Shown here piece by piece: positions 38,885-48,295 of a stretch of 51,681 nt of DNA. Location of the stretch: NCBI GenBank assembly GCA_017541205.1, contig JAFXZO010000048.1, positions 1-51,681 of the forward strand, read 5' to 3'. This DNA comes from Clostridia bacterium. Lineage in GTDB: Bacteria; Bacillota; Clostridia; Christensenellales; Aristaeellaceae. How positions within the stretch are numbered: the first letter of the stretch is position 1; every line of letters starts with the position of its first letter. A program made the translations under genes and the position numbers. Below the pieces are notes generated by a model. The model was given only the letters and a program-made list of their open reading frames with translations, was not told the origin of the DNA and searched no databases.

Positions 38885-39889
38885 ATGGACAAGGAAGTGC
38901 TGTCGGCAAATCCTGAGGGAAAAATCCTGGCGATCGGGGAGCTGCTGGTGGATTTGATCCCCGCGCGGGAGCAGATGCGTATTGAGGATACCGGCCCGGT
39001 GCTCAAAACGGCCAGCGGCTCCGCCGGCATTTTCGCCTGCGCCGCCGCCAGGCTCGGCGCGCCTGTCGGCTTTATCGGCAAGGTCGGGCGGGATCCTCTG
39101 AGCCGCATGGTCACTTTCGCCATCCAAAAGGAAAACGTGGATACCCAATGCCTGGCGGTCTCCGACGAGGGGCAGATCGGCCTGGCGTTCCTGGAATACA
39201 CGGAAAACGGAAGAAACTATCAGTATTACCGCACGGATTCCGTGGGCAGCCGCTTATGCGCCGGGGACCTGAAGGACAGCTGCTTTGCAAAGGCGTTTGC
39301 CGTACATTTTCCCGGGATGCTGCTGGAGCTGAATGAATCCATGCGGGGAGCCTGCCGGCGCGCCGCGGAGCTGGCGAAAAAATACGGCGTCGCCTTGTCC
39401 TTTGACCCGAACATACGCCAGGAAATGATCCGGGACGAACAGGCAAGGAAACGCCTGATGGATATGGTCAGCCGGGCGGACATCATCGCGCCCACCCTGG
39501 AGGAAGGAAGGAAAATCACAGGGAAAAACAGCCTGGGCGATGTGCTGCGCGCCCTGCGAGCGTTAGGCCCTCGGGTGATCGCCCTGACCATGGACAGGGA
39601 CGGCGCCGCGCTGTGCGTGGGGGAAAAGGTGATCCTGGCGGACGCGGCGTCCGTTCAGGAGGCAGACCCAACCGGCGCGGGGGACACCTTCGCCGCCGCG
39701 CTGTGCGTGGGCCTAAGGGAAGGCATGGAGCCCAAGCGTCTGGCCATGTTCTGCAATACCGCCGGGGCCCTGGCCGTCACAAAGCGCGGAGCCATCGGCA
39801 CGGCGCTGCCCAGCCGGGCGGAAGTGGACGAAATGATGCAGGCAAACCCCTGCCGGATCAGGGAAACCACGCTGCCGCAAATCGGATAA
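38885..39889 (+). CDS. PfkB-family sugar kinase (fructokinase/KDG-kinase-like)
   Basis: A 334-residue ribokinase-superfamily kinase. The C-terminal signature DPTGAGDTFAAAL begins at Asp261, with catalytic base Asp267; the N-terminal glycine-rich GSAGIFACAAARLG is also present. Phosphorylation of 2-keto-3-deoxygluconate or a ketohexose fits its place next to an HpcH/HpaI aldolase gene and a 2-hydroxyacid dehydrogenase gene. GGGAGGGAA lies six bases before the ATG. It is the first gene of a four-gene operon that diverges from the LacI gene. Confidence 0.9.
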   Translation: MDKEVLSANPEGKILAIGELLVDLIPAREQMRIEDTGPVLKTASGSAGIFACAAARLGAPVGFIGKVGRDPLSRMVTFAIQKENVDTQCLAVSDEGQIGLAFLEYTENGRNYQYYRTDSVGSRLCAGDLKDSCFAKAFAVHFPGMLLELNESMRGACRRAAELAKKYGVALSFDPNIRQEMIRDEQARKRLMDMVSRADIIAPTLEEGRKITGKNSLGDVLRALRALGPRVIALTMDRDGAALCVGEKVILADAASVQEADPTGAGDTFAAALCVGLREGMEPKRLAMFCNTAGALAVTKRGAIGTALPSRAEVDEMMQANPCRIRETTLPQIG

Positions 39890-39902
39890 GGAGGGAACCT
39901 AT

Positions 39903-40667
39903 ATGAACGCCATCAAACAGCGCCTCGGGGCCGGGGAACAGCTTCTGGGCACCATGGTCACCACCTTTCCCAGCCCCGATCTGATAAAGATCCTGCAAAA
40001 CAGCGGCTTTGACTATTGTATCGTGGACTGCGAGCACGGCTCCTTCACCACCCGGGAGGTATCCGACATGATCGGCGCGGGCCGCGGCATCGGGATGCCG
40101 GTCCTGGTGCGCATCCCGGAGATCCGGCGGGAGCACGTGCTGCACTATATGGAAATGGGGGCCGCGGGGCTGCTGCTGCCCAACACGGAAAGCGCCGATC
40201 AGGCCAGGCAGCTGGTGGATTACGCCAAGTACGCGCCCATGGGCCACCGGGGCGTTTCCCTGTCCCGCCCGCACACGGATTTTAAGAAGGTGAACGGGCC
40301 GGAATACATGCGCGCGTCCAATGAATACACGGTCATGATCTGCCAGATCGAATCCCAGGCCGGGGTCGATCACATCGAGGAAATCATGGCGGTACCCGGG
40401 ATCGACGCGGCCATGATCGGGCCCAACGACATGAGCCAGGATTTCGGCATCCTGAATCAATACGGCCATCCCCGGATGACGGCGGCCTTTGAGCGCGTCA
40501 TGGCGGCGGCAGCGGCCCAGGGCAAATGGAGCGGCGTGCACTTTGGCAGCGCGGAACCCCTCAAGCCGTGGATACAAAGGGGCATGCAGCTCAATCTGTG
40601 GAACAGCGACAGCGGCCTGCTTTCCCTGGGCGCGAAAGCGATGGCGGAATTGCGGGGAGGAAAATGA
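39903..40667 (+). CDS. HpcH/HpaI-family aldolase (2-keto-3-deoxy acid type)
   Basis: A 254-residue metal-dependent class II pyruvate aldolase resembling 2-dehydro-3-deoxyglucarate aldolase (GarL) and HpaI. Recognisable are DCEHGSFT (catalytic His region), VRIPE, LLLPNTES, the metal-ligand Glu in CQIESQAGVDHIEEI, and the second metal-site segment IGPNDMSQDFG. Products would be pyruvate plus an aldehyde such as tartronate semialdehyde or glyceraldehyde. The following dehydrogenase could reduce such an aldehyde or keto acid. The stop codon lies one base before the next start. Confidence 0.92.
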   Translation: MNAIKQRLGAGEQLLGTMVTTFPSPDLIKILQNSGFDYCIVDCEHGSFTTREVSDMIGAGRGIGMPVLVRIPEIRREHVLHYMEMGAAGLLLPNTESADQARQLVDYAKYAPMGHRGVSLSRPHTDFKKVNGPEYMRASNEYTVMICQIESQAGVDHIEEIMAVPGIDAAMIGPNDMSQDFGILNQYGHPRMTAAFERVMAAAAAQGKWSGVHFGSAEPLKPWIQRGMQLNLWNSDSGLLSLGAKAMAELRGGK

Positions 40668-40668
40668 A

Positions 40669-41643
40669 ATGGAAGAAATCAAGATCGTTGTATTGGACGG
40701 ATACACGGAAAACCCCGGCGATCTAAGCTGGGAGGGCCTGGAAGCGCTGGGCAGACTGACCGTATACGACAGGACGCCCAGCAAAGACGGAAACGGGGAG
40801 ATCCTTCTTCGGGCAAAAGGCGCGCAGATCGTAATCACCAATAAAACGCCCCTGACCGAGGCCACGCTGCGCGCCCTCATGCCGGAGCTCCGATATATCG
40901 GCGTGCTGGCAACGGGCTACAACGTGGTGGACACGGCCTGCGCCAAAGAATTGGGTGTGCCCGTTTGCAATATTCCCACCTACGGCACCACCGCCGTGGC
41001 CCAATTCACGATGGCGCTGCTAATGGAATTGTGCCATCACGTCGGAGCGCACAGCGATCGGGTGCGCCGGGGCGCGTGGAGCGATAGCGTGGATTTCTGC
41101 TTCTGGGACTATCCTTTGATCGAACTGGCCGGAAAAACCATGGGCCTGATCGGCTATGGCCGCATCGGCAAGGCGGTGGCGGCGCTGGCAAAAGCGTTCG
41201 GGATGCGGGCCGTTTTTTACGATACGTTCGCCCAGGCGGACGAAAACGCGCAAAAGGTATCCCTGGACGCGCTGTTTGCGCAAAGCGACGTGATTTCCCT
41301 GCATTGCCCCCTGTTCGCGGAAAACACGGGCATGATCGACGCTGCCGCCATCGGGAATATGAAGCCCGGGGTCATGATCCTCAACACCGCCCGGGGCCCG
41401 CTGATCAACGAACAGGATCTGGCCCGGGCGCTCGGGGAAGGCCGGGTGGCCGGCGCGGCGGTGGACGTGCTTTCGCAGGAGCCGCCCTCCCGGGACAATC
41501 CCCTGCTTTCCGCCCCCAACTGCCTGGTGACGCCCCACATCGCCTGGGCGCCCAAGGAAAGCCGGCAGCGGCTGATGGACATTGCCGTGGACAACGTGCG
41601 CGCTTTCCTGGAAGGGCGGCCCAAGAACGTGGTCAATCCGTAA
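40669..41643 (+). CDS. D-isomer-specific 2-hydroxyacid dehydrogenase
   Basis: A 324-residue NAD(P)-dependent enzyme of the glycerate/hydroxypyruvate dehydrogenase type. The nucleotide motif is GLIGYGRIGKAV. The catalytic Arg is in ILNTARGPLIN, the Glu in VLSQEPPS and the His in VTPHIAWAPKES. It interconverts a 2-keto acid and a D-2-hydroxyacid, which fits downstream processing of the neighbouring aldolase's product. The start is the ATG at 40669, with GGAGG inside the end of the aldolase gene. Confidence 0.92.
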   Translation: MEEIKIVVLDGYTENPGDLSWEGLEALGRLTVYDRTPSKDGNGEILLRAKGAQIVITNKTPLTEATLRALMPELRYIGVLATGYNVVDTACAKELGVPVCNIPTYGTTAVAQFTMALLMELCHHVGAHSDRVRRGAWSDSVDFCFWDYPLIELAGKTMGLIGYGRIGKAVAALAKAFGMRAVFYDTFAQADENAQKVSLDALFAQSDVISLHCPLFAENTGMIDAAAIGNMKPGVMILNTARGPLINEQDLARALGEGRVAGAAVDVLSQEPPSRDNPLLSAPNCLVTPHIAWAPKESRQRLMDIAVDNVRAFLEGRPKNVVNP

Positions 41644-41661
41644 AGAGCGGGGGATAACGCC

Positions 41662-42486
41662 ATGCTGTGCAGCGAAATCGAAATCCCCGTCGGAAGCATC
41701 GGCTCCGTCACGATGAAGGCTTACTGTCCGCAGCCCGATCCCGCCTGCCCGCGGCAGTTTCATCGGCCCGGCGCGGTGATCTGCCCGGGCGGCGGCTATC
41801 AGCGCAGGGACTATAACGAGGATGAGCCGGTGGCTTTGGCGCTGGCGGCCCGGGGAATCAACGCGTATGTGGTCAATTACCACGTGTCGCCCAGCCGCTT
41901 TCCCAGGCCCCAACAGGATGTGGGCGCGGCCATCCATGATCTGAAAACCCATGCGGAGGACTATTGGCAGGACCCAGAGCGCATCGTGCTGATGGGCTTT
42001 TCCTCCGGCGGGCATCTGGCCGCCAGCGTGGGCGTGATGGGAAGAGCGGCTGATATCTGGAACGAAGCCGGGCTGGACTGGCAAAGGGACGTGCGGCCAA
42101 ACGCGCTGGTGCTTTGCTATCCCGTGATCACGGCGGGCCCTTATGCGCATCGGAACAGCTTTATCCGGCTTACCGGCTCGGATGATCCAAAGGATCACGC
42201 GGCGCTTTCCCTGGAAAAGCTGGTTTCCGCCCAAACGCCGCCGACCTTTCTTTGGCACACCTGGACGGACGAAATCGTGCCGGTGCAGAATTCCCTGCTG
42301 TTCGCTTCCGCCCTGACGGAGCATCACGTGAAAACGGAACTGCATATTTATCCGGAAGGGCCGCACGGCATCAGCCTGGCCAACGACCTGACCGCCGATC
42401 CCCGCCAAAGCCCCGGCATGATCGTGCCGGACGTCCAGGGCTGGTTTGACCTCGCTGTACGATTTATCCATACACAGACTTTCTAA
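41662..42486 (+). CDS. Alpha/beta-hydrolase carbohydrate esterase
   Basis: A 274-residue serine hydrolase resembling the BD-FAE/acetyl-xylan-esterase-like group. The oxyanion segment is ICPGGGYQRRD, the nucleophile lies in MGFSSGGHLAA, the acid Asp in HTWTDEIVPVQ and the His in GPHGISLA. No signal peptide is visible, so it should act inside the cell on acylated sugars. It closes the second sugar operon and, with the sialate-esterase-like protein, makes two intracellular deacylases in the region. The gene starts 18 bp after the dehydrogenase stop. Confidence 0.88.
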   Translation: MLCSEIEIPVGSIGSVTMKAYCPQPDPACPRQFHRPGAVICPGGGYQRRDYNEDEPVALALAARGINAYVVNYHVSPSRFPRPQQDVGAAIHDLKTHAEDYWQDPERIVLMGFSSGGHLAASVGVMGRAADIWNEAGLDWQRDVRPNALVLCYPVITAGPYAHRNSFIRLTGSDDPKDHAALSLEKLVSAQTPPTFLWHTWTDEIVPVQNSLLFASALTEHHVKTELHIYPEGPHGISLANDLTADPRQSPGMIVPDVQGWFDLAVRFIHTQTF

Positions 42487-42512
42487 AAAGAAAATGGTAT
42501 ATGCACATGAAA

Positions 42513-42555
42513 AAGCCCTCCTTCCGCGGAAGACCTTCCCACAGCCGGAGGGCTT
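42513..42555 (+). terminator. Hairpin after the second sugar operon
   Basis: AAGCCCTCC (42513-42521) pairs with GGAGGGCTT (42547-42555) around a loop that can pair partly. No T run follows on the plus strand; the T run is on the minus side. It may terminate weakly. Confidence 0.5.
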
Positions 42556-42608
42556 ATGAAATGCAGGCTTCTTGGTTATTTGATGGCGAAAAGCAAAATG
42601 AAAACGCC

Positions 42609-42637
42609 TTGACAGCAGCGGCAAAAACGGATAAAAT
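42609..42637 (+). promoter_or_regulatory. Promoter of the Dlt-like operon
   Basis: TTGACA, exactly 17 bp and TAAAAT; the predicted start is near 42644. It fixes the first gene's start downstream at 42711 and excludes the 70-codon longer frame. Confidence 0.8.
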
Positions 42638-42710
42638 ACGCATGAAACTGGAAAACAGTGTATTTTTTTGTCATGAAAACCGTATGGCGGAGAAAAGAAA
42701 GGAAAGAACA

Positions 42711-44087
42711 ATGCCGTTTCTCAAACGATTCGGAGCAATAAAGCCGAAATGGAAAAATGCTTTGCGCGCGCTGCTGTTTTGTTTCGCGCTGTTTATCGTT
42801 TTCGATCATTTTCAAGGTATTTTTGTGGTGGATGCGGCCCGCGGAACGACCAATATAAGAAACTATTACAAAGAACGCCCCGACAGCCTGGATGCGGTTT
42901 ATCTTGGCGGCAGCAATGTACATGCATTTTGGCAGCCTGTTTTTGGCTGGGATGAATACGGCATCGCGGTATGGAATTTTTCAATGGACAGCATGCCGCA
43001 CGATGCGATAAAGTATTATTTGATTGAAGCAAGAAAGAAACAGCCAAACGCATTATATCTGATCAATTTGAACGTATTCAAGACAAATGGGAAAGCCCCG
43101 ACGGATTCGGCGATCCATTGGGCTGCGGATTTTTTGCCTCTGTCGCTGAACAAAATACGAATGCTCTTTGATATAACCGGCGATATGGAAGATCCGTCAG
43201 AATTCTTTTTTCCCATCATACGTTTTCATAGCCGCTGGGACAGCCTGAAGCCGTTGGCATTGGGCGCGTCGGACGTGGATTACAAATCATCGATCCAATA
43301 TTCGCCTTTTATTTCAAAATCGGAAGATCAGAGCAGCAAGTATAACATCTATGAAGAAAAATCGGAAGTTCCGCAGACGGTGCTGAACGTTTTTTACGAG
43401 CTGCTTGAATATATTGATGCAAATCACGTCAATGTCCTATTCCTGGAAGTTCCCCAGGTGCTGAGCAAACAGGAAGGGCAAAGGATAAACACCTTGGAAG
43501 CAATACTGAAGGAGCGGGGATATCCGTGCCTGGACTTAATGGATGAGACGTTTGAAATAGGGCTTAACCCGCAGACGGATTTTTATAATACTCTGCACAC
43601 AAATGTTCACGGATCAATCAAGTTTTCAGATTATCTCGGCAGATATCTGGTTGAAAACTATCATTTTTCGGATAAACGCGGACAAGCCGGATGGGAAAGC
43701 TGGGACAAGGCGGCCGAGGGATACATGAAATATTTAAGCCCGTGGACCTTGCCGTTTGAGCGGGCATATGCCAAGAGATCTGATCTTGATATCCCAAAGC
43801 TCAATAATCTAAAGATATCCGGCTGTGACATTACCGTGACCTGGAAGGAAGCCAAAGGTGCGGACGGATACCAGATCTACCGTAAATCGAATTCGGAGAA
43901 CGGAGGATACTGGCATTTGATCGCTACGGTCGATATGCAGACCTTATCGTTTGAAGACAAAGGACTGCGGGCATCCGAACAGTATACGTATACCGTTGTT
44001 CCTTTCCTGGCAGACGAGGAGAATGATTTCCTTTATGGGAGCTTCAATGTATTGGGTGTCAGCGGGAAGACAGGAGGAAGCAAGTAA
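42711..44087 (+). CDS. SGNH-like membrane protein with C-terminal FN3-like domain (DltD/AlgJ-like role)
   Basis: A 458-residue protein. A signal-anchor helix (about 17-40) is followed by an extracytoplasmic SGNH-hydrolase-like domain. The nucleophile candidate is Ser68 in YLGGSNVHAFW, and the terminal DxxH-type pair lies in TDFYNTLHTNVHG (Asp290 and His296, six apart rather than three). Residues about 364-455 form a fibronectin type III-like domain (ITVTWKEAKGADGYQIYRKS ... YTYTVVPF). The pattern is that of the SGNH partners of MBOAT acyltransferases, such as DltD and AlgJ; the FN3 domain is an addition that canonical DltD lacks. The start at 42711 has AGGAAAG before it and follows the promoter. 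Its stop overlaps the MBOAT start by one base. Codon use is more AT-rich than in the sugar operons. Confidence 0.75.
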   Translation: MPFLKRFGAIKPKWKNALRALLFCFALFIVFDHFQGIFVVDAARGTTNIRNYYKERPDSLDAVYLGGSNVHAFWQPVFGWDEYGIAVWNFSMDSMPHDAIKYYLIEARKKQPNALYLINLNVFKTNGKAPTDSAIHWAADFLPLSLNKIRMLFDITGDMEDPSEFFFPIIRFHSRWDSLKPLALGASDVDYKSSIQYSPFISKSEDQSSKYNIYEEKSEVPQTVLNVFYELLEYIDANHVNVLFLEVPQVLSKQEGQRINTLEAILKERGYPCLDLMDETFEIGLNPQTDFYNTLHTNVHGSIKFSDYLGRYLVENYHFSDKRGQAGWESWDKAAEGYMKYLSPWTLPFERAYAKRSDLDIPKLNNLKISGCDITVTWKEAKGADGYQIYRKSNSENGGYWHLIATVDMQTLSFEDKGLRASEQYTYTVVPFLADEENDFLYGSFNVLGVSGKTGGSK

Positions 44088-45685
44088 TGACGATCATTTC
44101 GTTTGAATTTCTCTTGTTCGTATTGGCCGTTGTTCTGGTTTATTATATCGTACCGAAAAAAAAACGGTGGATCGTTTTGCTTGCGGGCAGTTTCGTCTTT
44201 TATTGGCTGAACAGTAAATGGCTGGTATTTGTGCTGCTTGGAACGAGCATGACGACCTATCTGTTCGGCTTGCTGCTTCAGCGGCAGAACGAAAAAAACA
44301 AAGCGGTCCTGCAAAGCAATAAGGAATTGTCCAAAGAGGAAAAAAAGCGGCTGAAGGAGAAACAGAAGAAAAAAAACCGGCGAATACTGGCTGCCGGTAT
44401 CCTTCTGGTCCTTGGCGCGCTATTGTTCCTGAAGTATTTCAATTTCTTCGGCGATAATCTGAACGCGCTGTTCTCCGCGGCGGGGACCGGATGGACGATC
44501 CCTTATCTGAAGCTGCTGCTGCCCTTGGGCATTTCCTTTTATACTTTGCAGGCGATCGCCTATCTGGTGGATATCTATCACGGTAAAGTTCAGGCGGACC
44601 GGAATCCCGCAAAGTTTCTTCTTTTCATGTCGTTTTTCCCGCAGATTATTCAGGGCCCCATTCCGCGGCATGGTCATTTGGCCGATCAGCTTTATGAAGG
44701 GCATGCTTTTGATTATCGGCGGCTGTGCTTCGGCGCACAGCTGATGCTCTGGGGATTTATAAAGAAACTCGTGATTGCCGAGCGCCTGGCGATCCCTGTC
44801 AATTATTTGTTTGAAAATTACAGGAATTATTCAGGCCCGATCGTCTTTTTTGCGGTCGCGCTTTACGGCCTGCAGGTTTATGCCGACTTTTCCGGAGGGA
44901 TGGATATAGCTCGCGGCGTTGCCCAAATGCTGGGGATCGAGCTGGCGCTGAACTTTAAGCAGCCCTACTATTCCACCTCCATTGAAGACTTCTGGCGGCG
45001 CTGGCATATCACGATGGGCAGTTGGATGAAAGATTATGTTTTCTATCCGCTGTCATTATCCAAGGCCTTTACCAATCTGAGCAGGAAAAGCAGGAAGATC
45101 CTGGGCCAGTTTGTCGGGAAACGGCTGCCGGCGTTTCTGGCCATGTTCATCGCGTATTTCTGCGTGGGTTTCTGGCATGGGGCAAACTGGAAATGCATTG
45201 CCTACGGCGTATGGAACGGCTGTTTTATCATGTCCGGTATTTTGCTTGAAGGCGTATATCAGAAAAGCAGAGAGATATGCGGCATCAATGAATCTGCTGT
45301 TACCTGGCGGCTGTTTCGGATGCTGCGAACGTTTGTGATCGTCAGCTTTGGCAGATTTTTTTCAAGGGCGGCCGATTTGCCCACGGCGCTTGATATGTTT
45401 GGCAGGACGTTCAAGCACTGGAGGGACATTACCTTCATAACGAACGGTACGCTGCTGAAGCTCGGCCTGAACAATGCGAACTGGATTGTGCTGTCCCTGT
45501 TCGTTATCGTGTTGTTGTATGTGGATTCCCGGCACGAGAAAGGCATATCTTTCCGGGAGGTTTTTGCCCGGCAGCCGTTATTGTTCCGATGGGCGATCTA
45601 CATCGCGGCGATATTGCTCGTGCTGATCTTTGGCATCTATGGTCCGGAGTATAATGTTGCGAACTTCGTATATGAGCAATTCTAA
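44087..45685 (+). CDS. MBOAT-family O-acyltransferase (DltB/AlgI-like)
   Basis: A 532-residue polytopic membrane acyltransferase that transfers acyl groups across or at the membrane. Signatures are FFPQIIQGPIPRHG, VYADFSGGMDIARG, His307 in DFWRRWHITM and the invariant catalytic His364 in GFWHGANW. About ten or more helices are expected. It is longer than typical DltB (about 400) and nearer AlgI/PatA in length. A highly charged Lys/Glu loop at about 67-100 (KEEKKRLKEKQKKKNRR) is unusual. Co-location with ligase and carrier protein genes indicates that the donor is a carrier thioester, as for DltB, not acetyl-CoA alone. Confidence 0.92.
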   Translation: MTIISFEFLLFVLAVVLVYYIVPKKKRWIVLLAGSFVFYWLNSKWLVFVLLGTSMTTYLFGLLLQRQNEKNKAVLQSNKELSKEEKKRLKEKQKKKNRRILAAGILLVLGALLFLKYFNFFGDNLNALFSAAGTGWTIPYLKLLLPLGISFYTLQAIAYLVDIYHGKVQADRNPAKFLLFMSFFPQIIQGPIPRHGHLADQLYEGHAFDYRRLCFGAQLMLWGFIKKLVIAERLAIPVNYLFENYRNYSGPIVFFAVALYGLQVYADFSGGMDIARGVAQMLGIELALNFKQPYYSTSIEDFWRRWHITMGSWMKDYVFYPLSLSKAFTNLSRKSRKILGQFVGKRLPAFLAMFIAYFCVGFWHGANWKCIAYGVWNGCFIMSGILLEGVYQKSREICGINESAVTWRLFRMLRTFVIVSFGRFFSRAADLPTALDMFGRTFKHWRDITFITNGTLLKLGLNNANWIVLSLFVIVLLYVDSRHEKGISFREVFARQPLLFRWAIYIAAILLVLIFGIYGPEYNVANFVYEQF

Positions 45686-45704
45686 GCGGGAGGGAGAAAC
45701 CGAT

Positions 45705-47204
45705 ATGGAGATCATCAAATGGCTCAAGAACGGCGATCCTGAGAAAATCCTTTTTTCGGATGAAAACAATGCAGTCACGTATGCCGATTTTCGCGAAACC
45801 GCACAGAGGATAGGATCGGCGCTCATTTCCAGGTGCAATGTTACCCGTAAACCGATCGTTGTTTTTATTGACAGAAACATTCAAAGTATTTGCGCGCTTT
45901 TCGGCATCGTCTTCAGCGGGAATTTCTATGTGCCGGTGGACGTCAACCAGCCGACAGACCGGATCAAGACGATTTTTAGACAGATCCAGCCTGCTGCGGC
46001 AATCCGATTATCGGGCATTCCGGAAATCGAAGAAGAGGTTCGGGAATTCTGTTCTATCCTGGATTATAACGAAATATCGTCGGCGCCGATCGACAGCCAG
46101 GCTCTTTGCCGCATTCAGGAGAATGCGCTGGACACCGATCCGCTGTATGCGATCTGCACGTCGGGATCAACCGGCGTGCCGAAGGCCGTATTGATTTCCC
46201 ATCGTTCGGTTGTGGATTTTATCCCTGTCTTTGTGAACACCTTTCATTTCTCGAAAGAAGAAATCTTTGGGAATCAGGCGCCTTTTGATTTTGACGTGTC
46301 TACAAAAGATATTTATTCTGCCCTGTATTGCGGGGCGCAGATGCATATCATTCCCAGAGTGTGTTTTTCAATGCCAAAGCAGCTCATCGATTTTTTGAAC
46401 GAAAGGAAAATATCGGCCATCATTTGGGCAGTGTCCGCAGTCTGCATTCCGTCCGGATTCAATAGCTTCAAATATGATATCCCGCATCATCTGAAAAAGG
46501 TGCTCTTTTCCGGTGAACAAATGCCCATGAAACAGTTGAATATTTGGCGAAAATATATGCCTGAGGTCGAATATGTAAATCTGTACGGCCCGACAGAGAT
46601 CACCTGTAACTGCATGTATTATGTCGTGGACCGTTCTTTTGAGGACACGGAGGTTCTGCCCTTGGGAAAAGCCTTTGCGAACGAGCATGTGATGGTCATT
46701 AAAGAAGACGGCACGCCCATCAAACAGGGGGAAACAGGAGAAATCTGTGTGCGCGGCACATGCCTGGCTCTCGGATATTACAATGCGCCCGACCGGACGG
46801 CGCTTGCGTTTACGCAAACGCCCGAGCATAACAGCTACCCCGAATTGATCTATCATACCGGGGATCTGGCGTATTTGAATGAACGGAACGAATATGTGTT
46901 TGCTTCCAGAAAAGATTTCCAGATAAAGCATATGGGGCACAGGATCGAGCTGGGGGAGATCGAAACATACGCAAGCGTGATCGAAAGCATTCGCATGTGC
47001 TGCTGTATTTATGATGAAACGAAGAATAAAATCGTTCTGTTTTATGATGGGAACGCCGAGAAGAAAGAAGTTGTCAATCAGCTGAAGGAAAAGCTTCCGA
47101 AATATATGCTTCCGAACGTGTATATGCAGCTTGAGACGATGCCTTTGAATAAAAATGGGAAGATCGATCGTCAAAAACTGAGGAGCATGCTGAATCATGC
47201 ATAA
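45705..47204 (+). CDS. DltA-like amino-acid adenylating ligase
   Basis: A 499-residue adenylate-forming enzyme that should activate a small amino or carboxylic acid with ATP and load it on the carrier protein. Core motifs are in order: A3 ICTSGSTGVPKAV (150-162), A5 NLYGPTEITCN (292-302), A7 YHTGDLA, A8 HMGHRIELGEIE, and A10 Lys486 in NGKIDR. Length and sequence around APFDFDVSTKDIYSAL resemble DltA. A cysteine in WAVSAVCIP (Cys247) falls near the DltA residue linked to D-alanine selection. D-Ala is therefore possible but not proven. The start is the ATG at 45705 with GGGAGGGAG before it. The end overlaps the acetyltransferase gene by 8 bp. Confidence 0.9.
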   Translation: MEIIKWLKNGDPEKILFSDENNAVTYADFRETAQRIGSALISRCNVTRKPIVVFIDRNIQSICALFGIVFSGNFYVPVDVNQPTDRIKTIFRQIQPAAAIRLSGIPEIEEEVREFCSILDYNEISSAPIDSQALCRIQENALDTDPLYAICTSGSTGVPKAVLISHRSVVDFIPVFVNTFHFSKEEIFGNQAPFDFDVSTKDIYSALYCGAQMHIIPRVCFSMPKQLIDFLNERKISAIIWAVSAVCIPSGFNSFKYDIPHHLKKVLFSGEQMPMKQLNIWRKYMPEVEYVNLYGPTEITCNCMYYVVDRSFEDTEVLPLGKAFANEHVMVIKEDGTPIKQGETGEICVRGTCLALGYYNAPDRTALAFTQTPEHNSYPELIYHTGDLAYLNERNEYVFASRKDFQIKHMGHRIELGEIETYASVIESIRMCCCIYDETKNKIVLFYDGNAEKKEVVNQLKEKLPKYMLPNVYMQLETMPLNKNGKIDRQKLRSMLNHA

Positions 47205-48000
47205 GATCAATAGCTTTGACGAAATCGAAAGCAAGATCATATCGAAAAAAGGGATCGTCAGCAATTTCTATCTGATGCCGGAAGAAACAAAAAAGATCAT
47301 TCTGGCGGGCGAGCTGTTTGAAACAGATGCTGAAAACGGATTTGCCTGGGTGCAAAAAAAGGAAGGAAGAAATCAGTTTTTCTATCGGACGGACATAGAC
47401 AGCGCAGACGCTTATGAATGCAAATTGCCGGATGATGACCGTTATGTGGCGGAAATCATCCATCTGACCGCAGCCTCTGAAAGATACACGTCGGAAAAGT
47501 ATATTTTGAGCAATTGCGGTTTCCATTTGGTTGAGCCTGCCAGAATGATGGCCCGAAAACCTTCGTCCGTCGCATTTGTTCCTGCGGAGGACCATAGGAT
47601 CAGGCCGGCAGTGAAAGCGGACGAACGCATTGTATCCGCATTGCTGCACGAGGCTTTTGATCCGCTGACGGATGCGATTCCTACGGGAAACGAATTGAAG
47701 CAGACGATAGAAAATGGTGAAATGTGGATAGACGAGGATACGAAAGCCGATAAAATACTTGGCTGCGCCGTGTTTGAACTGTCGGGGAAGAGGGCATGGG
47801 TTCGCCATGTCACAGTTGATAAAAAGATGCGGGGGCAGGGAATAGCAAAAGAATTGCTTCTGACGTATATTTCCCGGAAAGGCCCGGCGACAGCGTATGC
47901 TTTGTGGGTGAGGGACGGCAATCAAGCCGCCATCCAATTATACAGGAAGGCGGGCTTTGAAGAGACGCCCAGGCAGATGGATATATGGGTAAAAGCGTGA
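47197..48000 (+). CDS. Double-domain GNAT N-acetyltransferase
   Basis: A 267-residue protein with two GNAT-like halves. The C-terminal half (about 133-267) has an intact acetyl-CoA motif A, VRHVTVDKKMRGQGIAKEL, with RGQGIA at 212-217, and a motif B region ALWVRDGNQAAIQLYRKAGF. The N-terminal half (about 1-120) is a degenerate GNAT-like domain ending KYILSNCGFHLVEP and probably structural. It should transfer an acetyl or other acyl group from CoA to an amine. Its 8-bp overlap with the ligase gene and position before the carrier gene tie it to this pathway. Canonical dlt operons lack such a gene. Confidence 0.88.
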   Translation: MHKINSFDEIESKIISKKGIVSNFYLMPEETKKIILAGELFETDAENGFAWVQKKEGRNQFFYRTDIDSADAYECKLPDDDRYVAEIIHLTAASERYTSEKYILSNCGFHLVEPARMMARKPSSVAFVPAEDHRIRPAVKADERIVSALLHEAFDPLTDAIPTGNELKQTIENGEMWIDEDTKADKILGCAVFELSGKRAWVRHVTVDKKMRGQGIAKELLLTYISRKGPATAYALWVRDGNQAAIQLYRKAGFEETPRQMDIWVKA

Positions 48001-48061
48001 TCAGCGTATTCTATTTCGTAAGAAATTGAATAAAAATACACTTTTGAAAGGGGAAAGGATC

Positions 48062-48295
48062 ATGAGGGAACAGCTGCTTGCTTTATTGGAGGAAATTCGC
48101 CCGGACGTGGAATTTGAAAAAGAAAAGAAACTGATCGACGACAGCATCCTGGATTCGTTCGATATTATTTCCATCGTCCAGGAAATGAACGACACTTTTG
48201 ATATTGAGATCGACGTCGAAGAACTGGTGCCGGCAAATTTCAATACGATTGAGGCGATGATCGAACTGATTGAAAAACTCCAGGCAGAAGGATGA
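48062..48295 (+). CDS. Acyl/aminoacyl carrier protein (DltC-like)
   Basis: A 77-residue acidic four-helix carrier protein. Ser32 in ILDSFDIIS is the site for 4'-phosphopantetheine; DltC has LLDSFG at the same place. It should carry the acid activated by the adjacent ligase to the MBOAT enzyme. The start is the ATG at 48062 with AAAGGGGAAAGG upstream; the longer frame at 48026 runs into that site. No phosphopantetheinyl transferase gene is in the window, so the housekeeping enzyme must serve it. It is the last gene of the operon, and a perfect hairpin follows. Confidence 0.93.
   Translation: MREQLLALLEEIRPDVEFEKEKKLIDDSILDSFDIISIVQEMNDTFDIEIDVEELVPANFNTIEAMIELIEKLQAEG

Noticed and set aside
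38774-39148. Longer N-terminus for the LacI regulator
   Set aside because: The promoter -10 box at 38805-38810 overlaps the alternative ATG. The helix-turn-helix begins at residue 5 from the chosen start, as in family members.
42501-42710. A 70-codon N-terminal extension of the SGNH-like protein
   Set aside because: The operon promoter (42609-42637) lies inside it, the extension has no ribosome site, and the ATG at 42711 precedes a normal signal anchor.
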